From Williamsia phyllosphaerae (GTDB lineage: Bacteria > Actinomycetota > Actinomycetes > Mycobacteriales > Mycobacteriaceae), in the NCBI RefSeq assembly GCF_014635305.1, contig NZ_BMCS01000002.1, positions 124,001-188,000 on the forward strand: 64,000 nt of DNA, written 5' to 3'. Below the pieces are notes generated by a model. It did not search any database. It was given only the letters and a program-made list of their open reading frames with translations, and was not told the DNA's origin. The translations under genes were made by a program, and so were the position numbers. Numbering within the stretch: position 1 is the stretch's first letter; every line of letters begins with the position of its first letter. Shown here piece after piece: positions 26,751-35,653 of the stretch.

Positions 26751-28031
26751 ATGGCCGGAGACATCGTACCGATCGAGCTCGGATTGACCGACGGAAACGC
26801 GTTCACCCTCTGGGCGCCCCGTTGGCGCGAGGGCGACGACGAATGGGAGGCCTTCCTCGGCCTCGACGAAGATCTCTACGGGTTCCCCGGCGTCGCCGAA
26901 CTCGTCGCGTTCATCCGTAACAACGACGACAACGACCTCGTCGAGCACCCGGCCTGGGAAACCGTGGTCGGTCTCAAGGCCGAGGAGCTGGTGCCGGCGC
27001 AGGACAAGTCCTATGACCTGATCGGTGTGCCCGAGCTTGCCTCGGAGGAGCCGACGCCCGAGGTCATCGCCGAGCTCGAAGACGTCCTGGAGATCGTCCG
27101 CATCATCGGTGAGGTCTGCGAGTTGACCACCGTCACCAAGTTTTTCAACGGGAACCCGATCCTCGGCGCGGTCACCACCGGCACGCGGAACTTCGTCGGC
27201 AAAGAGGGACAGGAGCTGTGGGGACGCATCGGCGGCCTCATCGACAAGCACTGGGATGACGTGGTCGACGCGATCGACGACGTCATCAGCAGCCCCGACG
27301 TCGACGCCACCGCGGTCACGACCGCGGAGGCCGAGTTGGAGGCCGCCGCGAGCGCCGAGGACGAGGACGAGCCCGATGACGACGACATCGAGATCGTCGG
27401 CACCGGAGCAGAGTCCACGGCGACCGACGACGACACCGAGGACGACGAATCCGACGAGGAGGAGGACGACGACGACCTCGAGGACGACTTCTGGGCCGGT
27501 GTCGGCATCGATCCCATCCGGATCGTCACCGACGCCGCCGAATACCTCACCCTCCGGTGCTACCTCGGCGACGACCCGATCTTCCTGGGCCGCAACGGGA
27601 AGATCTTCGTCTTCACCTCCGAGCGTGCGCTGACCCGCTACCTCGCCGACAACGACGACCATGAACTGTCCGAGGTGAGCACGTTCTCCGAGGTGCAGGT
27701 CGCGGCCACCGACGGGTCGCTCGAGGTCGACGTGTTCGACGAGAACGTCTACGTCTTCCCGGGCCTGGCCGCCGACATCGCCGACGGACCGCGCCGCATC
27801 GACCGCAAGCAGTTGGAGCTCGCCGTCGAGTTGCTCAACGACGCGGCCGATTTCGCCGACGACGACTCGGTGAGCGAGGCCCTCGGGTCGACGACCCCGC
27901 TGGGCTTCTTCGTCAGCTACGCCGTCAACCCGGATCCCAAGCGCCTCGCTCCGAGCGGCCCGTTCGACAACGAATCAGAGGCGTGGCGCGCGCTCGTCCA
28001 CGAGCTCGAGGGTCGTCTGACCAAGAAGTAG
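26751..28031 (+). CDS. Conserved acidic protein of unknown function (Rv3311 homologue)
   Basis: A 426-residue soluble protein with no signal or membrane segment. Two similar segments flank an extremely acidic stretch at about residues 202-245, rich in Asp and Glu. The first is near the N terminus (LYGFPGVAELVAFIRNNDDNDL) and the second after the acidic linker (LTRYLADNDDHELSEV). This suggests two related domains. It is conserved in mycobacteria as Rv3311, of unknown function. TAGGCT 8 nt before the ATG suggests leaderless expression. It is convergent with add. Confidence 0.85.
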   Translation: MAGDIVPIELGLTDGNAFTLWAPRWREGDDEWEAFLGLDEDLYGFPGVAELVAFIRNNDDNDLVEHPAWETVVGLKAEELVPAQDKSYDLIGVPELASEEPTPEVIAELEDVLEIVRIIGEVCELTTVTKFFNGNPILGAVTTGTRNFVGKEGQELWGRIGGLIDKHWDDVVDAIDDVISSPDVDATAVTTAEAELEAAASAEDEDEPDDDDIEIVGTGAESTATDDDTEDDESDEEEDDDDLEDDFWAGVGIDPIRIVTDAAEYLTLRCYLGDDPIFLGRNGKIFVFTSERALTRYLADNDDHELSEVSTFSEVQVAATDGSLEVDVFDENVYVFPGLAADIADGPRRIDRKQLELAVELLNDAADFADDDSVSEALGSTTPLGFFVSYAVNPDPKRLAPSGPFDNESEAWRALVHELEGRLTKK

Positions 28032-28038
28032 GTCCGCG

Positions 28039-29166
28039 TCAGCCGATCAGGACGGCGTATCCCGGCTTGATCACATCGTCGATGAGCGCGAGCCGCTCGT
28101 CGAAGTGCACGAAGGCCGACTTCATCGCGTTGACCGTGAAGCGTTCGAAATCGGCCCAGCCGTAGCCGAACTGGTCGTGCAGCGTGATGAACTCCTTGCT
28201 CATCGACGTGTCGCTCATCAGGCGGTTGTCGGTGTTCACCGTCACCCGGAAGCGCAACCGTGCCAGCACGTTGAACGGGTGATCGGCGATGCTCGCCACC
28301 GCACCGGTCTGCACGTTCGAGCTCGGGCAGAGCTCCAGTGGGATCCGCTTGTCCCGCACGTAGTTCGCGACATCGCCGAGTTCGGCGCCTGCAAAGGTGT
28401 GCGCCGCGAGGTCGGAACCCGCGGGCAGGGAGATGTCGTCGATGACCCGCACGCCGTGACCGAGCCGGTCGGTGCCGCAGAAGCTGATGGCCTCATGGAT
28501 CGACGGGAGCCCGAAGGCCTCGCCCGCGTGGATGGTGAACGGCGCGTTGTTGGCGCGCATGTACTCGAAGGCGTCGAGGTGGCGGCTCGGCGGGTACCCG
28601 GCCTCGGCGCCGGCGATGTCGAAGCCGACCACGCCGCGATGTCGGAACCGAACGGCCAACTCGGCGATCTCGCGCGAGCGGGCCGCATGCCGCATCGCCG
28701 TCACCAGGCAGCGCATCACGATCGTCCGACCCGCGTCCGCGGCGGCGGCCACGCCCTCGGCGAAGCCGTCGAGGACTGCCTCGACCACCTCGTCGAGCGA
28801 CAGCCCGGCGGTGAGGTGCTGTTCGGGAGCGAAGCGCACCTCCGCGTAGACGACACCGTCGTCGGCGAGGTCCTCGGCACACTCGCGGGCCACCCGCGCG
28901 AGAGCGGCCGCGGTCTGCATGACCGCCACCGTGTGGGTGAACGTCTCGAGGTAGCGGACCAGGGAGCCGCTGTCGGCCGACTCCCGGAACCAGCGGGCCA
29001 GCGACTCGGCGTCGTCTGCGGGCAGGTCGCCGTAACCGACCTCGTGAGCGAGGTCGAGGACGGTCGCCGGACGCAGTCCGCCGTCGAGATGGTCGTGCAG
29101 CAACACTTTCGGCGCCAGTCGGAGTGCACCGGGATCGAGGGGCGCCACGGCGCGGAGATCGTTCAT
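28039..29166 (-). CDS. add: Adenosine deaminase
   Basis: A 375-residue Zn-dependent deaminase. The metal-binding [12 protein letters not shown] lies near residue 25, with [14 protein letters not shown] (His and catalytic Glu), [24 protein letters not shown] and [10 protein letters not shown] completing the active site. It converts adenosine to inosine, which PNP then cleaves. Its ATG overlaps the deoA stop (ATGA), placing it last in a cdd-deoA-add operon. Length and motifs are normal for the family. Confidence 0.96.
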   Translation of the reverse strand: MNDLRAVAPLDPGALRLAPKVLLHDHLDGGLRPATVLDLAHEVGYGDLPADDAESLARWFRESADSGSLVRYLETFTHTVAVMQTAAALARVARECAEDLADDGVVYAEVRFAPEQHLTAGLSLDEVVEAVLDGFAEGVAAAADAGRTIVMRCLVTAMRHAARSREIAELAVRFRHRGVVGFDIAGAEAGYPPSRHLDAFEYMRANNAPFTIHAGEAFGLPSIHEAISFCGTDRLGHGVRVIDDISLPAGSDLAAHTFAGAELGDVANYVRDKRIPLELCPSSNVQTGAVASIADHPFNVLARLRFRVTVNTDNRLMSDTSMSKEFITLHDQFGYGWADFERFTVNAMKSAFVHFDERLALIDDVIKPGYAVLIG

Positions 29167-30476
29167 GATCCGACGGTAACGCGATCGATCACCAGAGGCC
29201 CCGCCAGATCGCTCACACCGTCGTGCGCGTCGGCGACGGTGACCGCGTCTCTCAGCGCTTCCCGCGCCGCGGCAAACCGCTCGGGGGTCCGGGTCGACAG
29301 GGTGAACAGCGGATCGCCGGCACGAACGCGATCACCGGGACGGGCGTGCCAGCGCACCCCGGCCTCATGTTGGACGGCCTCGCCCTGCCGAGCGCGACCG
29401 GCACCGAGTCGCCAGGCGGCCACCCCGACACCCATCGCGTCGAGTCGCGTGAGCACGCCGTCGTTCTCGACGGTGATGACGTCCTCGTGCTCGGCCCGGG
29501 GCAACGGCGCATCCGGGTCGCCACCCTGGGCGGTGATCATCGCCCGCCAGGTGTCCATCGCGCGGCCGTTGGCCAGATTGGTCGCGGGGTCGGCGTCGAC
29601 GCCCCCGGCAGCGAGCATCTCCGCCGCCAACGCGAGCGTCAGTTCGACGACGTCGTCCGGGCCGCCGCCGGCGAGGACCTCCACCGACTCCGCCACCTCG
29701 ATGGCGTTGCCGGCGGTGTGTCCCAACGGGGTCGACATCGCGGTCAGCAGCGCGACGGTCTGCACGCCCGCGTCGGCACCGAGCGCGACCATGGTCTCGG
29801 CCAGCTCTCGCGCGTCGTCGATCGACTTCATGAACGCACCGCCGCCGACCTTCACGTCGAGCACCAACGCCGCGGTGCCCTCGGCGATCTTCTTGCTCAT
29901 GATCGACGACGCGATCAGGGGGATCGACTCCACGGTCGCGGTGACGTCGCGCAGCGCGTAGAGCCGCTTGTCGGCGGGGGCCAGACCCGACCCCGCGGCG
30001 CAGACGACCGCCCCTACGTCGGCGAGCTGGGTCATCATCTCGGCGGAGGTGACGTCGGCACGCCACCCCGGGATCGACTCGAGTTTGTCCAGAGTGCCGC
30101 CGGTGTGGCCGAGTCCGCGACCGGAGAGCTGCGGCACCGCGAGTCCGTACGAGGCGACCAACGGGGCGAGTGGGAGCGTGATCTTGTCCCCGACACCGCC
30201 GGTGGAGTGTTTGTCGACCGTGCGCAGTCCTCGGCCGTCCCGCCGCAACGCACCGAAGTCCATTCGTTCGCCGGAGTTGATCATCGCCTGTGTCCAGCGG
30301 GCGATCTCACGACGATCCATCCCTCGCAGGAAGATCGCCATGGTCAGGGCCGACATCTGCTCGTCGGCCACGGCACCGGTGGTGAAGGCGTCGACCACCC
30401 AGTCGATCTGCTCATCGGTGAGGGCGTGGCCGTCCCGCTTGGAGGCGATCACCGAGACCGCGTCGTGGGTGCTCAC
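29163..30476 (-). CDS. deoA: Thymidine phosphorylase
   Basis: A 437-residue pyrimidine nucleoside phosphorylase. Family motifs include [29 protein letters not shown], the family signature around [43 protein letters not shown] and a C-terminal lipoyl-like domain. It converts thymidine to thymine and 2-deoxyribose-1-phosphate. GTG 30476 overlaps the cdd stop (GTGA), which fixes the start. An open frame continues far upstream through cdd in another frame and is not coding. Confidence 0.95.
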   Translation of the reverse strand: MSTHDAVSVIASKRDGHALTDEQIDWVVDAFTTGAVADEQMSALTMAIFLRGMDRREIARWTQAMINSGERMDFGALRRDGRGLRTVDKHSTGGVGDKITLPLAPLVASYGLAVPQLSGRGLGHTGGTLDKLESIPGWRADVTSAEMMTQLADVGAVVCAAGSGLAPADKRLYALRDVTATVESIPLIASSIMSKKIAEGTAALVLDVKVGGGAFMKSIDDARELAETMVALGADAGVQTVALLTAMSTPLGHTAGNAIEVAESVEVLAGGGPDDVVELTLALAAEMLAAGGVDADPATNLANGRAMDTWRAMITAQGGDPDAPLPRAEHEDVITVENDGVLTRLDAMGVGVAAWRLGAGRARQGEAVQHEAGVRWHARPGDRVRAGDPLFTLSTRTPERFAAAREALRDAVTVADAHDGVSDLAGPLVIDRVTVGS

Positions 30477-30886
30477 GCGTCGAGTCCCCGGGCGGCGGCG
30501 ATGTCGTCGGGACCGAACGCGTGCGGCAGGAGATCGGACAGCGGGAGCGGACCGTCGCGGTGGTCGACGAGCAACGCCGCCCCGCCGTGCTCGAGCAGAA
30601 TCTGCCGACACCGGCCGCACGGCATCAGGGCGAGGCCCCGCCGATCGGTCACCGACAGGGCGATCAGACGCCCCCCGCCGGTACGTCGCAGGTCCCCTGC
30701 CAGCGAACACTCCGCGCACAGGCCGAGACCGTATGAGACATTCTCCACATTGCATCCGAGGACTATCCGTCCGTCGTCGACCAGGGCGGCGGCGCCCACC
30801 GGGAAATCCGAATAGGGCGCATACGCGTGGGCCATGATCTCTGTTGCCTTGCTGCGCAACAGATCCCAGTCGATCGAGGGCGACAT
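30473..30886 (-). CDS. cdd: Cytidine deaminase
   Basis: A 137-residue tetrameric-type cytidine deaminase. Active-site residues are in NVENVSYGLGLCAECSL (CAE motif) and MPCGRCRQIL (PCxxC), giving the three zinc cysteines and the catalytic Glu. It produces uridine or deoxyuridine for DeoA. ATG 30886 has a GGAGGAGA ribosome-binding site about 8 nt upstream. The upstream open reading continues but is not family-like. It is the first gene of the cdd-deoA-add operon and is divergent from sdhCDAB. Confidence 0.95.
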   Translation of the reverse strand: MSPSIDWDLLRSKATEIMAHAYAPYSDFPVGAAALVDDGRIVLGCNVENVSYGLGLCAECSLAGDLRRTGGGRLIALSVTDRRGLALMPCGRCRQILLEHGGAALLVDHRDGPLPLSDLLPHAFGPDDIAAARGLDA

Positions 30887-30944
30887 CCCGGCGTCTCCTC
30901 CCGCGCGGGGATCCGACGACTCCCGCACTGAGCTGCGATGGAAG

Positions 30945-30963
30945 TGATGTAAGGCAAACCTAA
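30945..30963. promoter_or_regulatory. Candidate IdeR/DtxR iron box between cdd and sdhC
   Basis: On the minus strand the 19-mer reads TTAGGTTTGCCTTACATCA, agreeing at 14 of 19 positions with the DtxR/IdeR consensus TTAGGTTAGGCTAACCTAA by my count. It sits 59 bp before cdd and 144 bp before sdhC. Iron-linked control of succinate dehydrogenase would make sense, but binding is unproven. Confidence 0.5.
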
Positions 30964-31106
30964 TTCGCGAGAATCGCGACCGAGCGAGAACTCGGGCCGG
31001 TTCTTGCAACGCTCAGCATAGGTTTAAAGTCGTTGGGGTAGGCATGTCCGAGCCGGGAGAACGCTGGCTCACCGCATCCATCGACGTTGTTGGAGGCCCT
31101 TCCCTG

Positions 31107-31511
31107 ATGAGTACTCAAACCGAGGTCGCGCCAGATCCGGTGCGCCGCCGTTCCCTGTATCGCGGGGACCCGGGAATGTGGTCGTGGGTCCTCCACCGCA
31201 TCACCGGCGTGTCGATCTTCTTCTTCCTCTTCGTGCACGTCCTGGACACCGCGATGATCCGCGTCAACCCGGACACCTACGACAAGATCATCGACACGTA
31301 CAAGACGCCGATCATCGGCCTGATGGAGATCGGTCTCGTCGCCTGTGTGCTGTACCACGCACTCAACGGCGTGCGGATCATCCTCATCGACTTCTGGTCG
31401 AAGGGTCCCAAGTACCAGCGTCAGATGCTCTGGACCATTCTCAGCGTCTTCGTGATCGTCTTCGCCGCAGGCGCGATCCGGATGCTCCAGCTCCTGATCC
31501 ACAACCTGTAA
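31107..31511 (+). CDS. sdhC: Succinate dehydrogenase cytochrome b subunit SdhC
   Basis: A 134-residue membrane anchor with three hydrophobic helices. WSWVLHRITGVSIFFFLFVHV carries the quinone/heme-site residues (HRITG), and YHALNGVRIILIDF is the second signature. It anchors complex II in the membrane and binds heme/quinone with SdhD. ATG 31107 has TGGAGG 10 nt upstream, while an upstream in-frame ATG at 31044 lacks a ribosome-binding site. First gene of sdhCDAB (order of Rv3316-Rv3319). Confidence 0.95.
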   Translation: MSTQTEVAPDPVRRRSLYRGDPGMWSWVLHRITGVSIFFFLFVHVLDTAMIRVNPDTYDKIIDTYKTPIIGLMEIGLVACVLYHALNGVRIILIDFWSKGPKYQRQMLWTILSVFVIVFAAGAIRMLQLLIHNL

Positions 31512-31522
31512 GGGCTCCGGAC

Positions 31523-31966
31523 ATGACGACTTCGCAAGCACCCAACATCGCCAAAACAGTTGGCACCGCTCACGACCGCCCGGCGAGCCTGGACAACCCG
31601 CGTTCGCCGCGTCGCCCCAAGGGCGGCAACTTCGAGAAGAACGCATGGCTGTTCATGCGCTTCTCCGGACTCGCGCTGATCATCCTCACGCTGGGCCACA
31701 TGACGATCATGCTGACCCTCGACAACGGCGTGCACCGGATCGACTCGGCCTTCGTCGCACAGCGCTGGGGACAGCCGTTCTGGCAGATCTGGGACCTGTC
31801 CATGCTCTGGCTCGCCCAGCTGCACGGCGGCAACGGCGTGCGCACCGTGATCGCGGACTACTCCCGCAAGGACTCCACGCGCTTCTGGCTCAACGTGGTT
31901 CTCGCGCTGTCGATGATCCTCACCGTGGGGCTCGGCACGTACGCAATCCTCACCTTCAACGTGTAG
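31523..31966 (+). CDS. sdhD: Succinate dehydrogenase membrane subunit SdhD
   Basis: A 147-residue integral membrane subunit with three helices: WLFMRFSGLALIILTLGHMT, then a middle helix around IWDLSMLWLAQLHGGNGVRT, then VVLALSMILTVGLGTYAIL. The RFSG segment and the GHM and LHGGNG residues are quinone/heme-site features of this subunit. It lies 11 nt after sdhC and 37 nt before sdhA. ATG 31523 is preceded by AGGG about 10 nt upstream. Confidence 0.94.
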   Translation: MTTSQAPNIAKTVGTAHDRPASLDNPRSPRRPKGGNFEKNAWLFMRFSGLALIILTLGHMTIMLTLDNGVHRIDSAFVAQRWGQPFWQIWDLSMLWLAQLHGGNGVRTVIADYSRKDSTRFWLNVVLALSMILTVGLGTYAILTFNV

Positions 31967-32003
31967 TTCGACCACGCCCACCAGGCTCGCAAGGAGACAT
32001 CAC

Positions 32004-33758
32004 ATGCAGGAACATCGTTACGACGTGTTGATCGTCGGCGCCGGTGGAGCGGGGATGCGCGCGGCCATCGAGGCCGGCCCCCGTGCCCGTACCGCCGTGC
32101 TCACCAAGCTCTACCCCACCCGTAGCCACACCGGCGCGGCTCAGGGCGGCATGTGCGCCGCACTGGCCAACGTCGAGGAGGACAACTGGGAGTGGCACAC
32201 CTTCGACACCGTCAAGGGCGGCGACTACCTCGCCGACCAGGACGCCGTGGAGATCATGTGCAAGGAGGCGATCGACGCCGTCCTCGACCTCGAGAAGATG
32301 GGGCTGCCGTTCAACCGCACCCCCGAGGGCAAGATCGACCAGCGCCGCTTCGGCGGGCACACGCGTGACCACGGCAAGAGCCCGGTCCGCCGCGCCTGTT
32401 ACGCCGCCGACCGCACCGGCCACATGATCCTGCAGACGCTGTACCAGAACTGCGTCAAGCACGACGTGGAGTTCTTCAACGAGTTCTACGCGCTCGACCT
32501 GTGCCTGAGCGAGAACGAGGCCGGCGAGAAGGTCGCCACCGGCATCGTGGCCTACGAGCTCGCCACCGGTGAGATCCACGTCTTCCACGCCAAGTCGATC
32601 GTCTTCGCGACCGGCGGCTCGGGACGCATGTTCAAGACCACCTCGAACGCGCACACCCTGACCGGCGACGGCATGGGCATCGTGTTCCGCAAGGGCCTGC
32701 CGCTCGAGGACATGGAGTTCCACCAGTTCCACCCGACCGGTCTGGCCGGCCTGGGCATCCTGATCTCCGAGGCCGTCCGCGGCGAGGGCGGGATCCTGCG
32801 CAACGCCGACGGTGAACGCTTCATGGAGCGCTACGCCCCGACCATCAAGGACCTGGCGCCACGCGACATCGTCGCCCGGTCGATGGTGCTCGAGGTGCTC
32901 GAGGGCCGCGGCGCCGGACCGAACAAGGACTACGTCTACATCGACGTGACCCACCTCGGCGCCGAGGTGCTCGAGGAGAAGCTCCCCGACATCACCGAGT
33001 TCGCCCGTACCTACCTCGGTGTCGACCCGGTGACCGAGTACGTGCCGGTGTTCCCCACCTGCCACTACGTCATGGGCGGCATCCCCACCAACATCCACGG
33101 TGAGGTCCTCGCCGACGCCGACACGGTCGTCAAGGGTCTCTACGCCGCCGGTGAGTGTGCCTGCGTCTCGGTGCACGGCTCGAACCGCCTCGGCACCAAC
33201 TCGCTGCTCGACATCAACGTGTTCGGCCGTCGCGCCGGCATCGCTGCCGCCGACTACGCGACCTCGGCCGAGTTCGTCGACCTGCCCGAGACCCCCACCA
33301 AGATGGTCGACGAGTGGCTCGAGCTGGTGCTCTCCGAGCACGGCCACGAGCGTGTCGCCGACATCCGCACCGAGCTGCAGGCGTCGATGGACGCCAACGC
33401 GTCGGTGTTCCGCACCGAGGAGACCCTCAAGCAGGCCCTCACCGATGTGCACGCTCTCAAGGAGCGCTACAACCACATCCGGGTGCACGACAAGGGGACG
33501 CGGTTCAACAGCGATCTCCTCGAGGCCATCGAGCTCGGCTTCCTCCTGGAGATGGCGGAGGTGACCGTGGTGGGCGCACTCAACCGCAAGGAGTCGCGCG
33601 GCGGACACGCCCGCGAGGACTACCCCGACCGCGACGACACCAACTACATGCGGCACACGATGGCGTACAAGAAGGGCAACGAGCTCCTCTCGGACATCGA
33701 ACTGGGCTGGAAGCCCGTCGTGCAGACCCGCTACGAGCCGATGGAGCGTAAGTACTGA
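32004..33758 (+). CDS. sdhA: Succinate dehydrogenase flavoprotein subunit SdhA
   Basis: A 584-residue FAD subunit. It has the FAD-binding DVLIVGAGGAGMRAAIE, the covalent-FAD histidine in RSHTGAAQGGMCAAL, FGGHTRDHGKSPVRRACYAAD, an active-site region with HPTGL, and LFATGG/AAGECACVSVHGSNRLG near the end. It oxidises succinate to fumarate in the TCA cycle and passes electrons to SdhB. AAGGAGA about 8 nt before the ATG is a strong ribosome-binding site. Its stop overlaps the sdhB start (TGATG). Confidence 0.98.
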   Translation: MQEHRYDVLIVGAGGAGMRAAIEAGPRARTAVLTKLYPTRSHTGAAQGGMCAALANVEEDNWEWHTFDTVKGGDYLADQDAVEIMCKEAIDAVLDLEKMGLPFNRTPEGKIDQRRFGGHTRDHGKSPVRRACYAADRTGHMILQTLYQNCVKHDVEFFNEFYALDLCLSENEAGEKVATGIVAYELATGEIHVFHAKSIVFATGGSGRMFKTTSNAHTLTGDGMGIVFRKGLPLEDMEFHQFHPTGLAGLGILISEAVRGEGGILRNADGERFMERYAPTIKDLAPRDIVARSMVLEVLEGRGAGPNKDYVYIDVTHLGAEVLEEKLPDITEFARTYLGVDPVTEYVPVFPTCHYVMGGIPTNIHGEVLADADTVVKGLYAAGECACVSVHGSNRLGTNSLLDINVFGRRAGIAAADYATSAEFVDLPETPTKMVDEWLELVLSEHGHERVADIRTELQASMDANASVFRTEETLKQALTDVHALKERYNHIRVHDKGTRFNSDLLEAIELGFLLEMAEVTVVGALNRKESRGGHAREDYPDRDDTNYMRHTMAYKKGNELLSDIELGWKPVVQTRYEPMERKY

Positions 33759-34564
33759 TGACCACCGCCCCCGACATCGCACGTGACCCGCGGACCGACG
33801 ATCCGCCGTTGCCCCCCGTCCCCGACGAGGCGACGATGGTCACGCTCAAGATCTCCCGGTTCAACCCCGAGGAGCCCGACGCGCAGGGCTGGGAGAGCTT
33901 CCGCGTCCCCGCTCTGGAGACCGACCGGCTCCTGAACCTGCTGCTGTACGTCAAGGGCTACCTCGACGGCACGCTGACCTTCCGTCGCAGCTGCGCCCAC
34001 GGCGTCTGCGGCAGTGACGCGATGCGCGTCAACGGCGTCAACCGTCTGGCCTGCAAGCTGCTGATGAAGGACCTGCTGCCCAAGAACAAGGACGGCTCGT
34101 TCAAGGACAAAGAGGTCACCATCACGGTGGAGCCGATCAAGGGTCTCCCCGTGGAGAAGGATCTCGTCGTCGACATGGAGCCGTTCTTCGACGCGTACCG
34201 CAAGGTCAAGCCGTTCCTGATGACCAGCGGCAACGAGCCGACGCGTGAGCGCATCCAGAGCCAGACCGACCGCGCCCGGTTCGACGACACCACCAAGTGC
34301 ATCCTGTGTGCGTGCTGCACCACGAGTTGCCCGGTGTTCTGGAACGAGGGCAGCTACTTCGGTCCCGCGGCCATCGTCAACGCGCACCGGTTCATCTTCG
34401 ACAGCCGCGACGAGGGTGCCGCCGAGCGTCTCGACATCCTCAACGAGGTCGACGGTGTGTGGCGCTGCCGCACCACCTTCAACTGCACCGACGCGTGCCC
34501 CCGCGGCATCCAGGTCACGCAGGCCATCCAGGAGGTCAAGCGCGCGCTGATGTTCTCGCGCTAG
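33758..34564 (+). CDS. sdhB: Succinate dehydrogenase iron-sulfur subunit SdhB
   Basis: A 268-residue iron-sulfur protein. The [2Fe-2S] motif is RRSCAHGVCGSDAMRVNG with a later Cys in RLACK. The [4Fe-4S] and [3Fe-4S] ligands are CILCACCTTSCP and CTDACPRGI. It transfers electrons from SdhA FADH2 to the quinone at SdhCD. It is the last gene of sdhCDAB, and a strong hairpin follows 24 nt after the stop. Confidence 0.98.
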   Translation: MTTAPDIARDPRTDDPPLPPVPDEATMVTLKISRFNPEEPDAQGWESFRVPALETDRLLNLLLYVKGYLDGTLTFRRSCAHGVCGSDAMRVNGVNRLACKLLMKDLLPKNKDGSFKDKEVTITVEPIKGLPVEKDLVVDMEPFFDAYRKVKPFLMTSGNEPTRERIQSQTDRARFDDTTKCILCACCTTSCPVFWNEGSYFGPAAIVNAHRFIFDSRDEGAAERLDILNEVDGVWRCRTTFNCTDACPRGIQVTQAIQEVKRALMFSR

Positions 34565-34587
34565 ACCGCACCGACAGCTCGACACGA

Positions 34588-34617
34588 GACGCCGTGGGAC
34601 ATCAGTCCCGCGGCGTC
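34588..34617. terminator. Hairpin terminator after sdhB (also within end of convergent YihY gene)
   Basis: GACGCCGTGGGAC, loop ATCA, GTCCCGCGGCGTC forms a 13-bp stem with a single G-T pair, followed by TTCTCGTC. It lies 24 nt after the sdhB stop and covers the last codons of the convergent YihY gene, so it may stop transcription from both sides. The U-tract is weak, as is common in actinobacteria. Confidence 0.75.
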
Positions 34618-35576
34618 TTCTCGTCGTCCTGGTCGAATCGGACCACGATCTGCTCGAACCCCTTGGCGCGCTGCGCTTTCGCCTGCTGTGTGTAGGCCCG
34701 ACGGTCCCCCTTGGTGAGGTCGACAGCGTCGGTGAACGGGGTGAGCAGGGCGCGAGGGAAGAGCTGGTTGACCCACACCGCGTTGATCTCGGCGCAGAAC
34801 ACCACCGCCGCAGAGGTCAGGTAGAGGAAGGCCAGCAGGCCGAGGACGACGGCGAAGACACTGTTGGTCGCGCTGGCGTTGCGGACCACACCGCCGACGT
34901 ACACCGCGCCGAACGTCTGGAGCAGCTGCCAGGCCACCGCCATCACGATGGCGCCGGGCGCGACGTCGCGCAGTCGCAGCGAACGCGCGGTCCCGATCCG
35001 GTAGCCCTGCGAGAAGATGAACGCGTTCAGCACAACCGCGGCGACGGTCAGCCCCCCGGTCGACCATGCGCCCAGGGAATCGAAGAAGTTGCCCAGCAGC
35101 GACAACGCCGTGGTCGCGGCCAGGGCCATCACCAACACGACCACCAGCCGCAGGCTGTGCAGCCGCGACAGCAACGGGTTGGGGCGCGAGTTGCGCGGCA
35201 CCGCCCAGATGACGTTCATCGCGTTCTGGGCGGCCTGTCCGATGCCGGACGCGCCGTAGAGCGCCACGATCACACCGATGACGACGCCGGCGGTGCCGCC
35301 GCCGAGTTGCCGGGGCTGACCGAGTTGGTCACCGATGATGGGGAACTCCCCCAACGCCGAATCCAGGAGGTTGGCCTGCATGGCCGGGTCGTCGGCGAGC
35401 AGGAACCCGAGGATCGTCGTCACCAGCAGCAGGATCGGGAACAGCGACAGGAACGCGTAGTAGGTGATCAACGCGGCGAGATACCCGCCCTGGTCGTCGA
35501 TGAACTTGTAGATCACGCCGATCACGTAACCGACGGCGCGATTGCGTCGTTGCAGCGCATCGACGCGGGCCACCAT
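34602..35576 (-). CDS. YihY/virulence factor BrkB family membrane protein
   Basis: A 324-residue membrane protein of the YihY/BrkB family with about six helices. The early family signature includes GGYLAALITYYAFLSLFPILLL, and a middle segment reads YGASGIGQAAQNAMNVIWAVPR. Long helices follow around TALSLLGNFF and AVVFCAEINAVW. The function is unproven; an envelope or transport role is suggested for the family. TAGCGT 7 nt before the ATG suggests leaderless expression. It lies convergent to sdhB. Confidence 0.9.
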   Translation of the reverse strand: MVARVDALQRRNRAVGYVIGVIYKFIDDQGGYLAALITYYAFLSLFPILLLVTTILGFLLADDPAMQANLLDSALGEFPIIGDQLGQPRQLGGGTAGVVIGVIVALYGASGIGQAAQNAMNVIWAVPRNSRPNPLLSRLHSLRLVVVLVMALAATTALSLLGNFFDSLGAWSTGGLTVAAVVLNAFIFSQGYRIGTARSLRLRDVAPGAIVMAVAWQLLQTFGAVYVGGVVRNASATNSVFAVVLGLLAFLYLTSAAVVFCAEINAVWVNQLFPRALLTPFTDAVDLTKGDRRAYTQQAKAQRAKGFEQIVVRFDQDDEKTPRD

Positions 35577-35653
35577 CTGTACAACGCTAGTACACCGACC
35601 TCACAGCCTCGCGAGGGGAAACCTGCCAGGGTCGATGCCTACGCTCGCGGCTT

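Noticed and set aside
27350..27490. A possible tandem repeat in the acidic coding stretch
   Set aside because: It is codon repetition of GAC/GAG for Asp/Glu without a fixed unit length, so it is protein low complexity and not a DNA repeat.
28105..29961. A 618-codon open frame on the plus strand
   Set aside because: It is antisense to add and deoA, both of which show full active sites. It is a codon-bias shadow.
31004..31030. A -35/-10 pair (TTGCAA and TAAAGT) for sdhC
   Set aside because: The spacing is only 15 nt and the -10 is weak, so I did not list it as a promoter.
31956..33782. A 608-codon open frame on the minus strand
   Set aside because: It is antisense to sdhA, whose motifs and operon position are certain. 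It has no recognisable motif.
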